DNA of 64,000 bases from Betaproteobacteria bacterium. Lineage in GTDB: Bacteria > Pseudomonadota > Gammaproteobacteria > Burkholderiales > SG8-39. The stretch spans positions 62,001 through 126,000 of the forward strand of contig JACPYS010000038.1 of assembly GCA_016195915.1 (NCBI GenBank), in the 5' to 3' direction. The notes under the pieces are model-generated. The model saw only the letters and a list, made by a program, of their open reading frames with translations. It had not been told where the DNA came from and searched no databases. Made by a program: the position numbers and the translations under genes. Shown one piece after another: positions 14,624-22,609 of this stretch. Position 1 is the stretch's first letter; every line of letters starts with the position of its first letter.

Positions 14624-16411
14624 CTACTCCTGCATGTCCAGCCGGCGGAATTTCTGGATCCGCTGCCCGGTGTTCACCTCCGAGGTATAGAGGTTACCCT
14701 GCCGGTCGACGGCGATGTTGTGGAGCGCGGTGAACTCCCCCGCCTGCCGCCCCGGACGGCCAAAGCTCGCGAGGACGTTCTTCGATGCGCGATCGACGAT
14801 GCGCACCTCGCCGTTCATTCCGTCGGCCATGTAGATCAGGCGTTGCGCGCGGTCGGGCGAGAACACGAGATCGTAGACCGAGCCGGTTCCGCGTGTGCTC
14901 TTTTCGAACACATGCTCGGAGACGAAGCTGCCGTCCTTGCGGAAGATCTGCATCCGGTCGTTGCTGCGGTCGCACACGTAGATGAGACCTTCCGCGGAAA
15001 GCCGGATGCAGTGCACCGGATTCGCGAACTGGAGCGCAGGCGGTGTTGCGGGATCGTAGGGCGGCGTCTTCTCGTCGCTCGGGGTCTTGCCGTAAGCGCC
15101 CCAGTGGCGCTTGTAGGCGCCGCTTTCGGAATCGAATACTGCGACGCGCCGGTTGGCATATCCGTCGGCGGCAAAAACCTCCCGCGCCGCGACATCGACC
15201 GCAACGTCGGCCGGCGAGCCGAGCCGCACGGTCGAATTGCTGTCGTTCCCCGATCCCTGCCTTCCGATCTGCAGCACGAACTTGCCGTCCATGGTGAACT
15301 TGAGCAGCTGGCCGTCCTTCCTGCCGTTCCCGGCCAGCCAGACGAAATCCGCTGCGTCGACGAATATGCCGTGTTCGCTCTCGGGCCACTCGTAGCCCGG
15401 GCCCGGACCGCCCCAGGAAAAAAGCAGGTTGCCGGACTGATCGAACACCAGCACCGGCGGCGCGGCAACGCAGCACTTTCCGCGTGGCGGGACCTGCTCG
15501 GCGGCTCGCTCTCGCTCGGTCAGCGAACGCGGCCGGTGCACGACCCAGATGCGATCGTAGCGGTCGGTCGCGATCCCCGAGACCTGCCCAAGGATCCAGC
15601 GATTCGGCAGCGGCTTCGGCCAGAACGGTTCGACCTGGAAATGCGGCACGCCGTTATTGCCGTGCGCGGACGTGACCGGCTCCATGCCTTTCGCCCGCAG
15701 GATCGGCGCGGCTGCGGGTGACGCCAGGAATCTCATCAGTTCGCGCGCGACCTGCGGGTCAGCGGCCGCGGTATGCATTCCGCCCGAGAACAAGGTGACA
15801 TGCTGGACGTCCGGCGACAAGGGACCGAGGTAGTCGATGCCTTTCACAGGGAGCAGTTCGCTGACCTGCTGGAATCCGATCTCCGCTTCGCCGCGCGCCA
15901 CTACCCCGCCCGACTGCACGCCCGGCTTGGTTTGCACGACCTTCTCGCGCGGTATCCCCATGCGCTCGAACAGGCCGGAGAGATAGATGCCGCTCGGCCC
16001 GCTCGAGATGACGATCGATTTCGACGCGAGCAGGGTGCGCTTCAAGGCTTCGCCCGAGCTGACGTCCGGCTTCGTTGCACCCGAGCGCACGGCCACGCCG
16101 ATCATCGACCTTGCAAAGTCCACCCGGCTTCCGGGCAGGACCCTGCCCGCCGCGGCGAGTTCATCCACTGAACTCGCCTGGAGGATGACCACGTCCACGC
16201 CGCCCTCGCCGGCGCGCAAGCGTTTCATGATGTCCGCCGAGCCGATGAAAGTCATCGCCACCTTGTGGCCGCTCGCTTTTTCGAACTGCGGCGCGAGTTC
16301 GTGCAGCGCCTCGCGCATCGCGTTGGAGGACATCACCCGGAGATCCACCGCTCCGGCGATGCCCGATATCAAGGAAAGAATTGCTGCGAGAAGAAGCCCG
16401 CTGGTTCCCAT
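14624..16411 (-). CDS. Fusion of periplasmic binding domain (ModA-like) and NHL beta-propeller
   Basis: ATG at 16411, preceded by GGAGGG, gives 595 residues in one open frame. A signal peptide (LLLAAILSLISGIAGA) leads into a molybdate-binding-protein-like domain (residues ~20-255): LRVMSSNAMREALHELAPQF, GGVDVVILQASSVDEL, KSIVISSGPSGIYLSGLFER. Without a stop it continues at HFQVEPFWPKPLPNRW into an NHL propeller (~260-595): QVSGIATDRYDRIWVVHRPR, PESEHGIFVDAADFVWLAGN, NPVHCIRLSAEGLIYVCDRS, FTALHNIAVDRQGNLYTSEV. Either half alone would be an ordinary exported protein. The gene lies in the operon of the GMC dehydrogenase. Ligand and role are unknown. Confidence 0.75.
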   Translation of the reverse strand: MGTSGLLLAAILSLISGIAGAVDLRVMSSNAMREALHELAPQFEKASGHKVAMTFIGSADIMKRLRAGEGGVDVVILQASSVDELAAAGRVLPGSRVDFARSMIGVAVRSGATKPDVSSGEALKRTLLASKSIVISSGPSGIYLSGLFERMGIPREKVVQTKPGVQSGGVVARGEAEIGFQQVSELLPVKGIDYLGPLSPDVQHVTLFSGGMHTAAADPQVARELMRFLASPAAAPILRAKGMEPVTSAHGNNGVPHFQVEPFWPKPLPNRWILGQVSGIATDRYDRIWVVHRPRSLTERERAAEQVPPRGKCCVAAPPVLVFDQSGNLLFSWGGPGPGYEWPESEHGIFVDAADFVWLAGNGRKDGQLLKFTMDGKFVLQIGRQGSGNDSNSTVRLGSPADVAVDVAAREVFAADGYANRRVAVFDSESGAYKRHWGAYGKTPSDEKTPPYDPATPPALQFANPVHCIRLSAEGLIYVCDRSNDRMQIFRKDGSFVSEHVFEKSTRGTGSVYDLVFSPDRAQRLIYMADGMNGEVRIVDRASKNVLASFGRPGRQAGEFTALHNIAVDRQGNLYTSEVNTGQRIQKFRRLDMQE

Positions 16412-16425
16412 GGGACGATCCCTCC

Positions 16426-17069
16426 TTAACTTCCGGCGACGCGCCTCAGATGACCGGCAGTGAGCTGGTCGAGCGAGATGATACCGAGCATTCCCATGTC
16501 GATGCTGATCTCGGCCGAAAGGATCCGGATCGCGCGGCGCACGCCCGCCTCGCCGGCGAGCGCGGCGGCGTAGTTGAATGGCCTCCCTACGAAGACGAAC
16601 TTCGCGCCGAGCGCGAGCGCCTTCAGCACATCGGTGCCGCGGCGCACGCCGCTGTCCATCATCACGGGAATCTGCGGGCACTCGGCCACGATCTCCGGCA
16701 GCACGCCGAGCGGCGCGATCGCCCCGTCGAGCTGCCGGCCGCCGTGGTTCGACACGATGATGCCGTCCGCACCCGCGTCGCGCGCAATGCGGGCATCGGC
16801 CACATGCAGGATGCCCTTCACCACGAGCGGCCCTTTCCACAGCTTGCGGATCAGCCTGAAGTGTTCCCAGTGGAGGTGCCCGCGATCGGAGTAGTCGCGC
16901 ACCGCCTGCGCCGAGAGCACCGGCGCGCCGCGCGTAGCGTAGTTGTTCTCGAAATGCGGCATGCCATGCGTAACGAGCGTGCGCAGGAACGTGCCGAACA
17001 GCCAGCGCGGATGGGACAGGCCGTCCCAGGCGAGGGCGAGGCCCGGCCGCAGCGGCGGCCAGCATTCGG
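16426..17069 (-). pseudogene. N-terminally truncated FMN-dependent alpha-hydroxyacid dehydrogenase
   Basis: The frame holds the C-terminal half of the lactate/glycolate oxidase family: GPLVVKGILHVADARIARDA, DGIIVSNHGGRQLDG with the active-site His/Arg, and VMMDSGVRRGTDVLKALALG, FVFVGRPFNYA for FMN phosphate. Upstream, coding similarity continues (ALAWDGLSHPRWLFGTFL) to a TGA at ~17070, so the N-terminal ~170 residues are missing and the first ATG (16962) gives only 178 residues. It is very probably non-functional. The stop is 14 bases before the start of the fusion gene, so it once headed that operon. Confidence 0.72.
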
Positions 17070-17122
17070 TTCATGGGTCCCCCCGGGAACTGTCGTCCCA
17101 TTCTGCGCAAGCGCGGTTAGAA

Positions 17123-17132
17123 TTGTCAACAA
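17123..17132 (+). promoter_or_regulatory. Candidate GntR operator (TTGTCAACAA)
   Basis: The symmetrical TTGT-CA-ACAA, fitting the GT-N2-AC core common for FCD-type GntR regulators, lies two bases before the gntR start, in the gap between it and the divergent dehydrogenase operon. Autoregulation is inferred from position. Confidence 0.4.
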
Positions 17133-17133
17133 T

Positions 17134-17850
17134 ATGAAGCGGATTGTCGAACATGTGATCGCTATCCCAGGCGCGCGGCACGGGCACCTGTCGGACGCGG
17201 TGCGCGAACGCATCGAGCAGATGGTGCTGCGCGGCGACATCGAGGCCGGCGAGCGCATCAACGAGCTGCGCCTCGCTGGCCGGCTCAAGGTGAGCCGCGG
17301 CCCGGTGCGCGAAGCGCTGCGCAGCCTCGAGCGCGCGGGACTGCTGGTCGCGATCCCGAACCGCGGCATGTTCGTGCGCAGGCTCGAGCTGGAAGAAGCG
17401 CTGCACCTCTACGACGTGCGCGCCGGCCTCGCGCGGGTCGCCGCGCGCCTTGCCGCGCTACGCGCGAGCGCGAAACAGTTGAAGCGCCTGCAGGCCCTGT
17501 TCCAGCGCATGCAGCAGGCCTGCGCGGCGCGCGAAGTCGCGGCGTTCAACCACTGGAACTCCGCCTTCCACGCGGAGCTGATGGAGACCAGCTGCAACCC
17601 GCGGCTCATCGCGATGAGCGAGTCGGTGCGCAACGAACTCCAGCTCTACCTCGGCAAGGGCGTGGTCGGCCCGGCCCAGCTCCGCAAATCCCAGGCCGAG
17701 CACCGCGTGGTGCTCGCGGCGATCGAGCGCGGCGACGCTGAAGGCGCCGGCGCCGCGCTCGAGGCGCACGTCCTCTCCGGCAAGCAGCGTATGCTCGACT
17801 ATCTCGGCAGCCGCGGCGAGGGCATCCGCGCGGCCCGTCTCGCACCCTGA
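17134..17850 (+). CDS. GntR-family regulator (FadR/FCD subfamily)
   Basis: A 238-residue protein. The N-terminal winged helix is clear: RERIEQMVLRGDIEAGERIN, LKVSRGPVREALRSLERAGL, VAIPNRGMFVRRL. The C-terminal all-helical FCD domain follows (ARVAARLAALRASAKQLKRL, NHWNSAFHAELMETSCNPRL, KSQAEHRVVLAAIERGDAEG) with His residues for a metal. FCD regulators respond to small carboxylates. The aldolase gene starts 13 bases downstream. It may control both this operon and the divergent dehydrogenase genes. No good ribosome site precedes the ATG; a GTG 21 bases later is an alternative. Confidence 0.88.
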   Translation: MKRIVEHVIAIPGARHGHLSDAVRERIEQMVLRGDIEAGERINELRLAGRLKVSRGPVREALRSLERAGLLVAIPNRGMFVRRLELEEALHLYDVRAGLARVAARLAALRASAKQLKRLQALFQRMQQACAAREVAAFNHWNSAFHAELMETSCNPRLIAMSESVRNELQLYLGKGVVGPAQLRKSQAEHRVVLAAIERGDAEGAGAALEAHVLSGKQRMLDYLGSRGEGIRAARLAP

Positions 17851-17863
17851 CAAGGAACCCAAA

Positions 17864-18691
17864 ATGGCAGCGATCAACCGCACCAAAGCGAAACTCATCG
17901 AAGGCGGGCTCGCCCTGGGAATGGGCCTGCGCCAGGCGCGCACCGTGGACATCGCCACCATTGCCGGCACCTGCGGCTTCGACTGGCTGTTCATCGACAC
18001 CGAGCACAACTCGATGAGCGTCGACACGGCTTGCCAGATCGCGATGGCGGCGATCGCCACCGGCGTCACGCCCATCGTGCGCGTGCCGGGGCACGAGCAC
18101 CATCACTGCGCGCGTGCGCTCGACAACGGCGCGCTCGGCGTGGTCGTGCCGCACGTCGATACCGCCGAGCAAGCGAGGCGGATCGCCGACTACTGCAAGT
18201 ACCCGCCGATCGGCCACCGCTCGATTGCGGGCAACATGCCCGGCCTCGACTTCCAGGCGGTTCCGGTCGGCGAAGCCACGCGGCGCATGAACGACGAGAC
18301 GTTGGTGGTCGTCATGCTCGAGACTCCGCAGGCCATCGACAACGCCGATGCGATCGCCGCGATCAAGGGCGTCGACGTCCTGCTCGTCGGGACGAACGAC
18401 CTGTGCGCCGAGATGGGCATCCACGGCCAGTTCGCCGACCCTCGCGTGCCCGCTGCCTACGAGAAAGTGATCGCCGCGTGCCGCAAGCACGGCAAGCATC
18501 CCGGCATGGGTGGGGTCTACGATCCCCAGCTCATGCAGAAGTACATCGGCATGGGGATGCGCTTCGTCCTGTCGGGGAACGACCTCGCGTTCCTCATGGC
18601 AGGCGCGAAGGAGCGCTCGACAATGTTGAGGAACATCAAGCTACAGCCGCAGAAGCGGCTCGCCGTAGGCAGGCGCAGCGAAGCGGAATAG
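17864..18691 (+). CDS. HpcH/HpaI-family aldolase
   Basis: A 275-residue class II pyruvate-type aldolase. Family motifs: GFDWLFIDTEHNSMSVDTAC (catalytic Glu/His region, about residue 40), PIVRVPGHE, DNGALGVVVPHVDTAEQAR, YPPIGHRSIAG with the conserved Arg, VVVMLETPQAIDNADAIAAI with the metal Glu, and VLLVGTNDLCAEMG with the metal Asp. It splits or forms 4-hydroxy-2-oxoacids, releasing pyruvate or a related 2-oxoacid. Position after gntR and before a lactonase suggests sugar-acid breakdown, working with the divergent sugar/sugar-acid dehydrogenase (inference). Confidence 0.87.
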   Translation: MAAINRTKAKLIEGGLALGMGLRQARTVDIATIAGTCGFDWLFIDTEHNSMSVDTACQIAMAAIATGVTPIVRVPGHEHHHCARALDNGALGVVVPHVDTAEQARRIADYCKYPPIGHRSIAGNMPGLDFQAVPVGEATRRMNDETLVVVMLETPQAIDNADAIAAIKGVDVLLVGTNDLCAEMGIHGQFADPRVPAAYEKVIAACRKHGKHPGMGGVYDPQLMQKYIGMGMRFVLSGNDLAFLMAGAKERSTMLRNIKLQPQKRLAVGRRSEAE

Positions 18692-18725
18692 ACTCGCGCA
18701 ACTTATCCTGGGGGAGGGACAAGAA

Positions 18726-19871
18726 ATGCTCGTTCAAAAACATGTGAAGGCAGGGATCATGGCTGCAATTTCAAGTTTGCTCATCGGCACGCCGGCACTC
18801 GCGGAGACCTTCGTTTACGTCTCGAACGCGGAGGACGGCGAGATTGGGACCTACACGCTGCGGCCCGACGGATCGCTGCTGGCGGGAGCGCGCGTTGCAG
18901 CGGCGAAGGTCGTGATGCCGATGACCGTCAGCCCGGACAAGCGCTTTCTCATCGCCGCGGCCCGCTCCAAGCCGTTCTCGGCGTACAGCTACAGCATCGA
19001 CCGCACTACCGGCGCGCTGAGGCTCGTCGGAACCGGGCCGCTCGCTGAGAGCTTCCCGTACATCTCGCTCGATCACAGCGGACGCTTCCTGTTCGGCGCG
19101 TCCTATGGCGCGAACCTCGTGGGGGTCCATCCGGTCGGTGCGGACGGACGCGTCGGCGATGCGTTGCAGGTCATCCCGACCGCGCGCAACGCGCACGCCA
19201 TCCGCGCCGACAACACCAACCGCTTCGTCTTCGTGCCGCACCTGGGCACCGACCAGGTGTTCCAGTTCGTGTTCGACGAAAAGACCGGCAGGCTTGCCGC
19301 GAACACGCCGCCCGTGTTGCAGATGAAGGCCGGGACCGGCCCGCGCCACCTCATTGTTTCCTCCGACAACCGGTTCGTGTATTTATTGAATGAGCTGACC
19401 GCTGCCGTGACGACCGTGTCGCTGGACGGCAAGACTGGCCTGCTCTCCGAGTTGGGCTCCGTCTCCGCGCTTCCTCCTGATTCCAAACTTGTGCCCGGCG
19501 CACCCCGCGGCGCCGTCGGCGTCGCAGGCGCGCCACCGCGCAATACCGACAACGACATCTGGGCCGCGGACCTGCACCTCACGCCCAACGGGCGGTTCCT
19601 CTACGCCTCGGAGCGCACGAGCAGCACGATCGCAGCCTTCGGCGTGGATGCTGCCTCCGGCAAGCTCACCTATCTCGGCAGCACGCTGACCGAGAAGCAG
19701 CCGCGCGGATTTCGCATCGATCCCGCGGGGCGCTTCATGGTCGTGTCGGGTGAAAAGTCGGACACCCTTTCAACGTATTCGATCGATGCATCGAGCGGCG
19801 CGCTCAAGGCGATTGGGAAGTACCCGACTGGCAAGGGCTCGAACTGGGTGGAGATTGTCAGCTTCGATTAG
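18726..19871 (+). CDS. Exported lactonase-family beta-propeller (6-phosphogluconolactonase-like)
   Basis: ATG at 18726 follows a strong GGGGGAGGGAC site and gives 381 residues with a signal peptide (IMAAISSLLIGTPALAETFV). The rest is a seven-blade lactonase propeller (PF10282-type): VYVSNAEDGEIGTYTLRPDG, FPYISLDHSGRFLFGASYG, NAHAIRADNTNRFVFVPHLG, GTGPRHLIVSSDNRFVYLLN, LHLTPNGRFLYASERTSSTI, GFRIDPAGRFMVVSGEKSD. The His/Glu/Arg residues of this family are present. A periplasmic lactonase would open the lactone made by the GMC-type dehydrogenase on the other strand, a plausible functional link. Confidence 0.85.
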   Translation: MLVQKHVKAGIMAAISSLLIGTPALAETFVYVSNAEDGEIGTYTLRPDGSLLAGARVAAAKVVMPMTVSPDKRFLIAAARSKPFSAYSYSIDRTTGALRLVGTGPLAESFPYISLDHSGRFLFGASYGANLVGVHPVGADGRVGDALQVIPTARNAHAIRADNTNRFVFVPHLGTDQVFQFVFDEKTGRLAANTPPVLQMKAGTGPRHLIVSSDNRFVYLLNELTAAVTTVSLDGKTGLLSELGSVSALPPDSKLVPGAPRGAVGVAGAPPRNTDNDIWAADLHLTPNGRFLYASERTSSTIAAFGVDAASGKLTYLGSTLTEKQPRGFRIDPAGRFMVVSGEKSDTLSTYSIDASSGALKAIGKYPTGKGSNWVEIVSFD

Positions 19872-19985
19872 CCACGTCGTCACGGGCGCCACGTGACCGC
19901 AGCGAGTGGCTTACCCGAAATCCAGTCGGTAACGCTTGCTCCATTTCTCAGCAAAAGCGTCTGCCTCTATAAGCTCACCACGACC

Positions 19986-20035
19986 GTCCGGTTATCGGCC
20001 TTATGTGGAGCTCCACATAAGGCCGATAACCGGAC
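19986..20035. repeat. Perfect 50-bp palindrome without spacer
   Basis: Two 25-base arms meet with no loop: GTCCGGTTATCGGCC.. to ..TTATGTGGAG, then CTCCACATAA.. back to ..CCGATAACCGGAC. All 25 pairs match. There is no following T-run on either strand, so it is not a normal terminator. It lies in the 312-base gene-free stretch 19872-20183, in which nothing else is recognisable. It borders the second accessory region and may be a recombination or mobile-element site. Confidence 0.85.
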
Positions 20036-20183
20036 CCTCATCACGATGTGGCTGATAGCCTAAAGCGGGCAGGAAGCCGAATTTCAAATTGAGAGACGAC
20101 CCGTCGGCCATGTTGATTGACGCCGTCCAGTATCCTATGCGACCTCGGTATCCCCTCCTGCGAGCGGCTTGGGCACACGGCCA

Positions 20184-20516
20184 TCAGCCTACATCGGAAC
20201 GCGCCCAGTTTTCCACCACCAGTCCGGGATAACCGGCGAAGTCCCTCTCGTCGTTGGTCACGACCGTCAGCGAACGGCTGTGCGCGTGAGCCGCGATCAG
20301 GCGGTCGAGCGCGTTGCGGCGACGCTCTCGAGCGGCGGCGCGCAAGATGCCGTAGCTACGCGCCGCTTCCCGATCAAAAGGCAACACGGCGATTTGATCG
20401 CAAAGCAGCTTCAAGACATGCTCATTTTGCGCTCGCGTCTCGTCGAGTTTCTCGATGCCGGCGAGCAATTCGGCCAGCGTGATGACGGACATCGACTCTG
20501 CTCTTTTGACCGTCAT
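20184..20516 (-). pseudogene. VapC-type PIN toxin lacking its N-terminus
   Basis: Up to 110 residues remain of a PIN domain: MSVITLAELLAGIEKL carries the second acidic residue, NALDRLIAAHAHSRSLTVVT the third, and TNDERDFAGYPGLVVENWAR the fourth. The first strand with the initial catalytic Asp (normally xLLDTN) and ~25 residues before the ITLAE helix are absent, and upstream DNA is not antitoxin-coding. The toxin is therefore probably dead. Confidence 0.7.
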
Positions 20517-20566
20517 TTTGACCGCCGGCAGTAGACTCTTGCGCCACCAAGCATCAAACTCTTGTC

Positions 20567-21613
20567 ATGCCAACGCCACCGGAAAGGCTGGCCTCCGCCT
20601 TAGGGGCCCTGAAAACGCTTCAGGACCATGGCCACCGGGCCATTTCTGGCACTGACCTCGCGCGTTCGGACCGCGAGGCTCTCCAACGCAGCGGATTTCT
20701 GAAAGAGGTCATCCGGGGTTGGTACATCCCCGGACGTCCGGACGACGCCGAAGGCGACACCACAACCTGGTACGCGAGCATGCGGGAGTTCGTTGCCGGC
20801 TACGCGCAGAAACGCTTTGGAGACCGCTGGCACGTGAATCCGGAGCAATCGCTTCTTCTGCGCAGCGGCGAGCGAACCCTTCACAAGCAAGTTCAAATCT
20901 GGGCCACGGCGGGTACCAACCAGACCGTGAAGCTTCTCCACGGCTGCTTGCTTTTCATCTACGGCGCGCGCGAGCTCCTGGCTTCTTCGCCCGTTCAGGA
21001 TTGTGGCGGACTGCGTCTCGTGGAACTGCCGGCGGCTCTTGTCGCCGCAAGTCCAACGCTGTTCGTCCAGAACCCCATGGCGGCACAGATCGCGCTCGCA
21101 TCTCTCGCGGATGCCTCGGACGTTCTGCGCATACTTCTCGACGGCTCTCATTCATCGTTGGCGGGCCGTCTCGCGGGTGCGTTCCGGGCCATTGGGCGGA
21201 GAGCGCTTGCCGAGGAAATTCTCGGCGCAATGCGCAGAGCCGGGTACGTCGTCAATGAAGTCAATCCATTCGAGAAGCCGCTCCTCGCTCTACTCCCGGG
21301 TGGGCGTCCTGAATCCCCGTATGTGCAACGCCTGCGACTCATGTGGGCAGAGATGAGGGAGCGAGTGATCGCTGCATTTCCTGCACCCCCAGGCGCCCCA
21401 GGCGATATCGATGCGCTGTTGAAAGATGTCGAGTCGCGCTACGTGACGGACGCCTATCACTCCTTGCCGATCGAGCGCTACCGCGTGTCCGCAACGCTCA
21501 TAGAAAAAGTCCGCGAGGGATTCAGTCCCCGCCCTGCGCTTTGCGGCGCCGCTTGCGCGGAACCGTCGCGCGCGGCGCCATTTGCACGAGAAACCGGCGG
21601 TACTCCCGGCTGA
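20567..21613 (+). pseudogene. Second AbiEi-like/Fic gene, truncated before the Fic catalytic domain
   Basis: From the ATG at 20567 to ~21520 the protein aligns along its length with residues 1-~315 of the Fic protein at 4132-5691 (GFLKEVIRGWYI, DTTTWYASMREFVAGYAQKR, NPFEKPLLALLPGG, SRYVTDAYHSLPIERYRV). The inhibitory motif is altered (SLPIER against SLSIEG). At 21521 the frame enters the HEPN-MNT cassette and reads nonsense to 21613. The catalytic HPxFDGNGR part is gone and was not found elsewhere. The N-terminal domain alone might still be made. Confidence 0.82.
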
Positions 21614-22043
21614 AGCGCCGCGTAGCGCGGACCAGCCGCGCGAGGTGCTCGCGCACCCGCTCCTCCGCCAATTCGCTGGGGTAATGCGAGCGAACCACGT
21701 GCCGGAATGACAGCAACTCCCGCAATTCCTCCGACGACGCAGCGGAAATAACGGCGGGGCGCATCCCCGTTCGCGGCCGTTGCACCCGGGCGAGCAGCAT
21801 CCGATGCCAGCTCTCGCCCACGACCGGATCGGCGTCGACTTGCCTCGCGATGAAGTTGAGCAGGCCTTCGATGCGGGTATAGGCCTGTGCGATCGACTGC
21901 GCCAGCCCGGCGAGGTGCATGTCGCGTGCATGCGTGGAGAATGCGACCGGTGGGCGAAACGCCCGTTCGCCGCGCTCGAGCGCGCCGACCACGGCCACCA
22001 ATTCGTCGAGCAGCAGTCTCTGGTCAGCGAACGGGTCCGGCAT
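21522..22043 (-). CDS. HEPN-domain toxin of HEPN-MNT pair, copy A
   Basis: ATG at 22043 gives 173 residues; it overlaps the upstream nucleotidyltransferase gene by 20 bases. The body is helical, with ARQVDADPVVGESWHRMLLA and FRHVVRSHYPSEL; the latter holds the R-x(4-6)-H ribonuclease-type motif of HEPN proteins (R114, H120, Tyr121 as in copy B numbering). The C-terminus is very basic (RATVPRKRRRK). HEPN toxins cleave RNA and are silenced by an MNT partner, often by AMP transfer to the HEPN Tyr. About 91% identical to copy B (16 differences counted in 173). Confidence 0.75.
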   Translation of the reverse strand: MPDPFADQRLLLDELVAVVGALERGERAFRPPVAFSTHARDMHLAGLAQSIAQAYTRIEGLLNFIARQVDADPVVGESWHRMLLARVQRPRTGMRPAVISAASSEELRELLSFRHVVRSHYPSELAEERVREHLARLVRATRRFSREYRRFLVQMAPRATVPRKRRRKAQGGD

Positions 22044-22485
22044 GCGCTTGCCTGAGCAACACCGTGCGCACTGCGGGCGGCAGGTTCTCGGCGAAAACGA
22101 CATCGACCGGCACGCCGTAGGGGGCCGCCGCCGCGAACGCGATCTCCTCCACCTGCGCCCAAGTTCTGCCGGGGTGCTCGAGGACCAGCAGATCGAGGTC
22201 GGATTGCGCATGCGTGCCGCCGCTTGCCGCAGAGCCCGTCACCATCGAGTGCACGCCTGCCGAGCGCAATGCCTTGAGGCAGGCGCGCGCAGCGCGGGAC
22301 AAACGATCTTTTGCCACGGGCCGGCCCGCGGAAACGCGCAGGATCGCGGCGTCGCCAGGGATCGCCCATCGCTCGCCGATGCGCCGCGCGCCCGGGATTT
22401 TTCCGGCAGCGAGCAGTTGCCGCACGCGCTGGGGCGTCAAGCGGTTTGCGCGCGCATATTCCGTGGAAGAAAGCCAGTCAGCCAT
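22024..22485 (-). CDS. MNT nucleotidyltransferase antitoxin with N-terminal HTH, copy A
   Basis: A 153-residue protein. Residues 1-45 form an excisionase/MerR-like helix-turn-helix (WLSSTEYARANRLTPQRVRQ, then AGKIPGARRIGERWAIPG). Residues ~75-150 are a minimal nucleotidyltransferase: TGSAASGGTHAQSDLDLLVL with Gly-Ser and the Asp96/Asp98 pair, and VDVVF with Asp128. It would be the antitoxin for the overlapping HEPN gene, and the HTH could bind the cassette's own promoter. About 93% identical to copy B (10 differences in 153). The fused DNA-binding domain is uncommon among the MNT proteins I know. Confidence 0.78.
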   Translation of the reverse strand: MADWLSSTEYARANRLTPQRVRQLLAAGKIPGARRIGERWAIPGDAAILRVSAGRPVAKDRLSRAARACLKALRSAGVHSMVTGSAASGGTHAQSDLDLLVLEHPGRTWAQVEEIAFAAAAPYGVPVDVVFAENLPPAVRTVLLRQAHAGPVR

Positions 22486-22609
22486 GTGCGTATTCTCCCC
22501 GGACTCTTGCGCTGCCGCAAGATATTGTCCCCGCGCGACGCCTGCCTCGCCGCCACCGGATAGCGAACCTGCGGTAGGCTCTCGGTTGCAGCAGCACCCG
22601 GAGGGGGAA

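Larger units (their letters stand above)
21521..22529. repeat. HEPN-MNT cassette, direct-repeat copy A
   Basis: About 1.0 kb similar to 29760-30767 at roughly 90% or better by eye, same orientation. Similarity starts at TTCAGTCCCCGCC (copy B TTCAATCCCCGCC) and ends shortly after CTTGCGCTGCCGCAAGATATT (copy B differs by one base). The left edge cuts the Fic gene; the right edge lies before the acyl-CoA ligase. Confidence 0.85.

Noticed and set aside
14624-17110. An 828-residue protein reading through the fusion gene into the FMN dehydrogenase region
   Set aside because: The upstream 240 codons are a shadow frame of the truncated FMN dehydrogenase; the ATG at 16411 has a ribosome site and a signal peptide.
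19986-20035. The 50-bp palindrome as a transcription terminator
   Set aside because: No loop and no T-run on either strand, and the stem is far longer than usual.
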